This document shows positions 63,602 to 64,000 of a stretch of DNA of 64,000 nt, piece after piece (the first letter of the stretch is position 1; each line of letters begins with the position of its first letter). Under the pieces are notes generated by a model. That model had not been told where the DNA came from and made no database searches. It was given only the letters and a program-made list of their open reading frames with translations. The position numbers were made by a program, and so were the translations under genes. The DNA is from Planctomycetota bacterium. Its GTDB lineage: Bacteria; Planctomycetota; Planctomycetia; Pirellulales; Pirellulaceae. The stretch spans positions 1 through 64,000 of the forward strand of contig CAUJHS010000080.1 in assembly GCA_963204915.1 (NCBI GenBank), given 5' to 3'.

Positions 63602-64000
63602 ATGTCACGCACCGTCGAAGTGACGGAGTTGGTGCTACGCGACGGTCATCAAAGTCTCCTGGCCACGCGGATGGCGCTGGAGGACATGGTTCCCGCCTGC
63701 GAGGACATCGATCAGGCCGGCTACTGGAGCGTCGAATGCTGGGGCGGCGCCACGTACGACGCTTGCATCCGCTTTCTGAACGAAGACCCTTGGGAGCGCC
63801 TGCGCACCTTCCGCAAGCTCATGCCCAACAGCCGGCTGCAAATGCTGTTGCGCGGGCAGAACTTGCTTGGCTACCGCCATTATGAAGACTCGGTGGTCGA
63901 GCGGTTCGTCGATAAATCGGCCGAAAACGGCATGGATGTGTTCCGCGTGTTCGACGCGTTGAACGACATTCGCAATTTGCGACAAGCCCTGAAAGCGGTG
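63602..64000 (+). CDS. methylmalonyl-CoA carboxyltransferase 5S-like subunit (3' end outside window)
   Basis: The first 133 codons of a biotin-dependent carboxyltransferase. An AAGGAG site precedes the ATG. The sequence [67 protein letters not shown] and [17 protein letters not shown] is very close to the 5S subunit of Propionibacterium transcarboxylase, and also related to oxaloacetate decarboxylase alpha and pyruvate carboxylase. The Asp of RDGHQS is the metal-binding residue. It would move a carboxyl group between methylmalonyl-CoA and pyruvate. It is truncated by the window edge. Confidence 0.88.
   Translation, partial: MSRTVEVTELVLRDGHQSLLATRMALEDMVPACEDIDQAGYWSVECWGGATYDACIRFLNEDPWERLRTFRKLMPNSRLQMLLRGQNLLGYRHYEDSVVERFVDKSAENGMDVFRVFDALNDIRNLRQALKAV

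Overview
The window looks like a chromosomal segment of a planctomycete, most likely Pirellulales. The lineage call rests on gene content seen here: a PSD1-type cytochrome (DUF1549/DUF1553) followed by a Tat-exported DUF1501 protein, three large dockerin proteins with an N-terminal LEPR-like motif (LEERRLMA, LEDRVLMA, LEKRCVFS), an SHD1-domain protein, a DnaJ-like PPEEQPPDHYRLLG protein, an ECF sigma factor paired with a Ser/Thr kinase, and many long low-complexity proteins. The DNA is GC-rich, so many long antisense frames are open and have been left out.

Layout. 1-9 kb: 3' end of an IS630-type transposase, a VIT-family transporter, a J-like membrane protein, a PPC-domain exported protein and an exported protein with 16 DPFG repeats ending in an NPFED motif. 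9-19 kb: an NHL-repeat lipoprotein, then the co-directional moxR / DUF58 / VWA membrane-protein block, interrupted by a small orphan gene of different base composition. 19-25 kb: a cyclase-fold protein with a CxxCH motif, a sirohydrochlorin chelatase-like protein, an ECF sigma factor with a DFN-type kinase, and small exported proteins. 25-37 kb: two huge cadherin-like dockerin proteins on the minus strand and a dockerin metalloprotease on the plus strand, separated by about 1.1 kb of non-coding DNA holding a 20-bp-armed inverted repeat. 37-50 kb: a zinc-ribbon membrane protein, YjbQ, a K+ channel-like protein, a receiver-only response regulator, HrpB helicase, a thioredoxin-like/SHD1 protein, a DUF4175-like giant, a VOC protein and a SplB-like radical SAM protein. 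50-57 kb: PSD1 cytochrome, DUF1501 protein and a di-haem peroxidase. 57-64 kb: a polyhydroxyalkanoate (PHA) operon.

How the genes work together. The PHA block is the clearest pathway: thiolase (PhaA) makes acetoacetyl-CoA, PhaB reduces it, and a class III synthase pair (PhaE-like subunit overlapping PhaC by ATGA) polymerises it. A three-BON-domain protein, an ABC1-type kinase and a methylmalonyl-CoA carboxyltransferase 5S-like subunit lie in the same orientation. The moxR-DUF58-VWA block is the usual MoxR/Bat-like set, and its likely partner (DUF4175-like) lies about 26 kb away.

Most interesting observation: the window holds both an exported SHD1-domain protein and an exported protein with a C-terminal NPFxD motif and DPF repeats. 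NPFx(1,2)D is the peptide bound by the SHD1 domain of yeast Sla1, so a periplasmic SHD1-NPFxD recognition pair is a testable idea, but it is inference. Other notable signals are a possible small mobile cassette inside the moxR operon, a cluster of TGTGCG/CGCACA sites upstream of the PHA operon, and a shared C-terminal module in the two cadherin-like giants.
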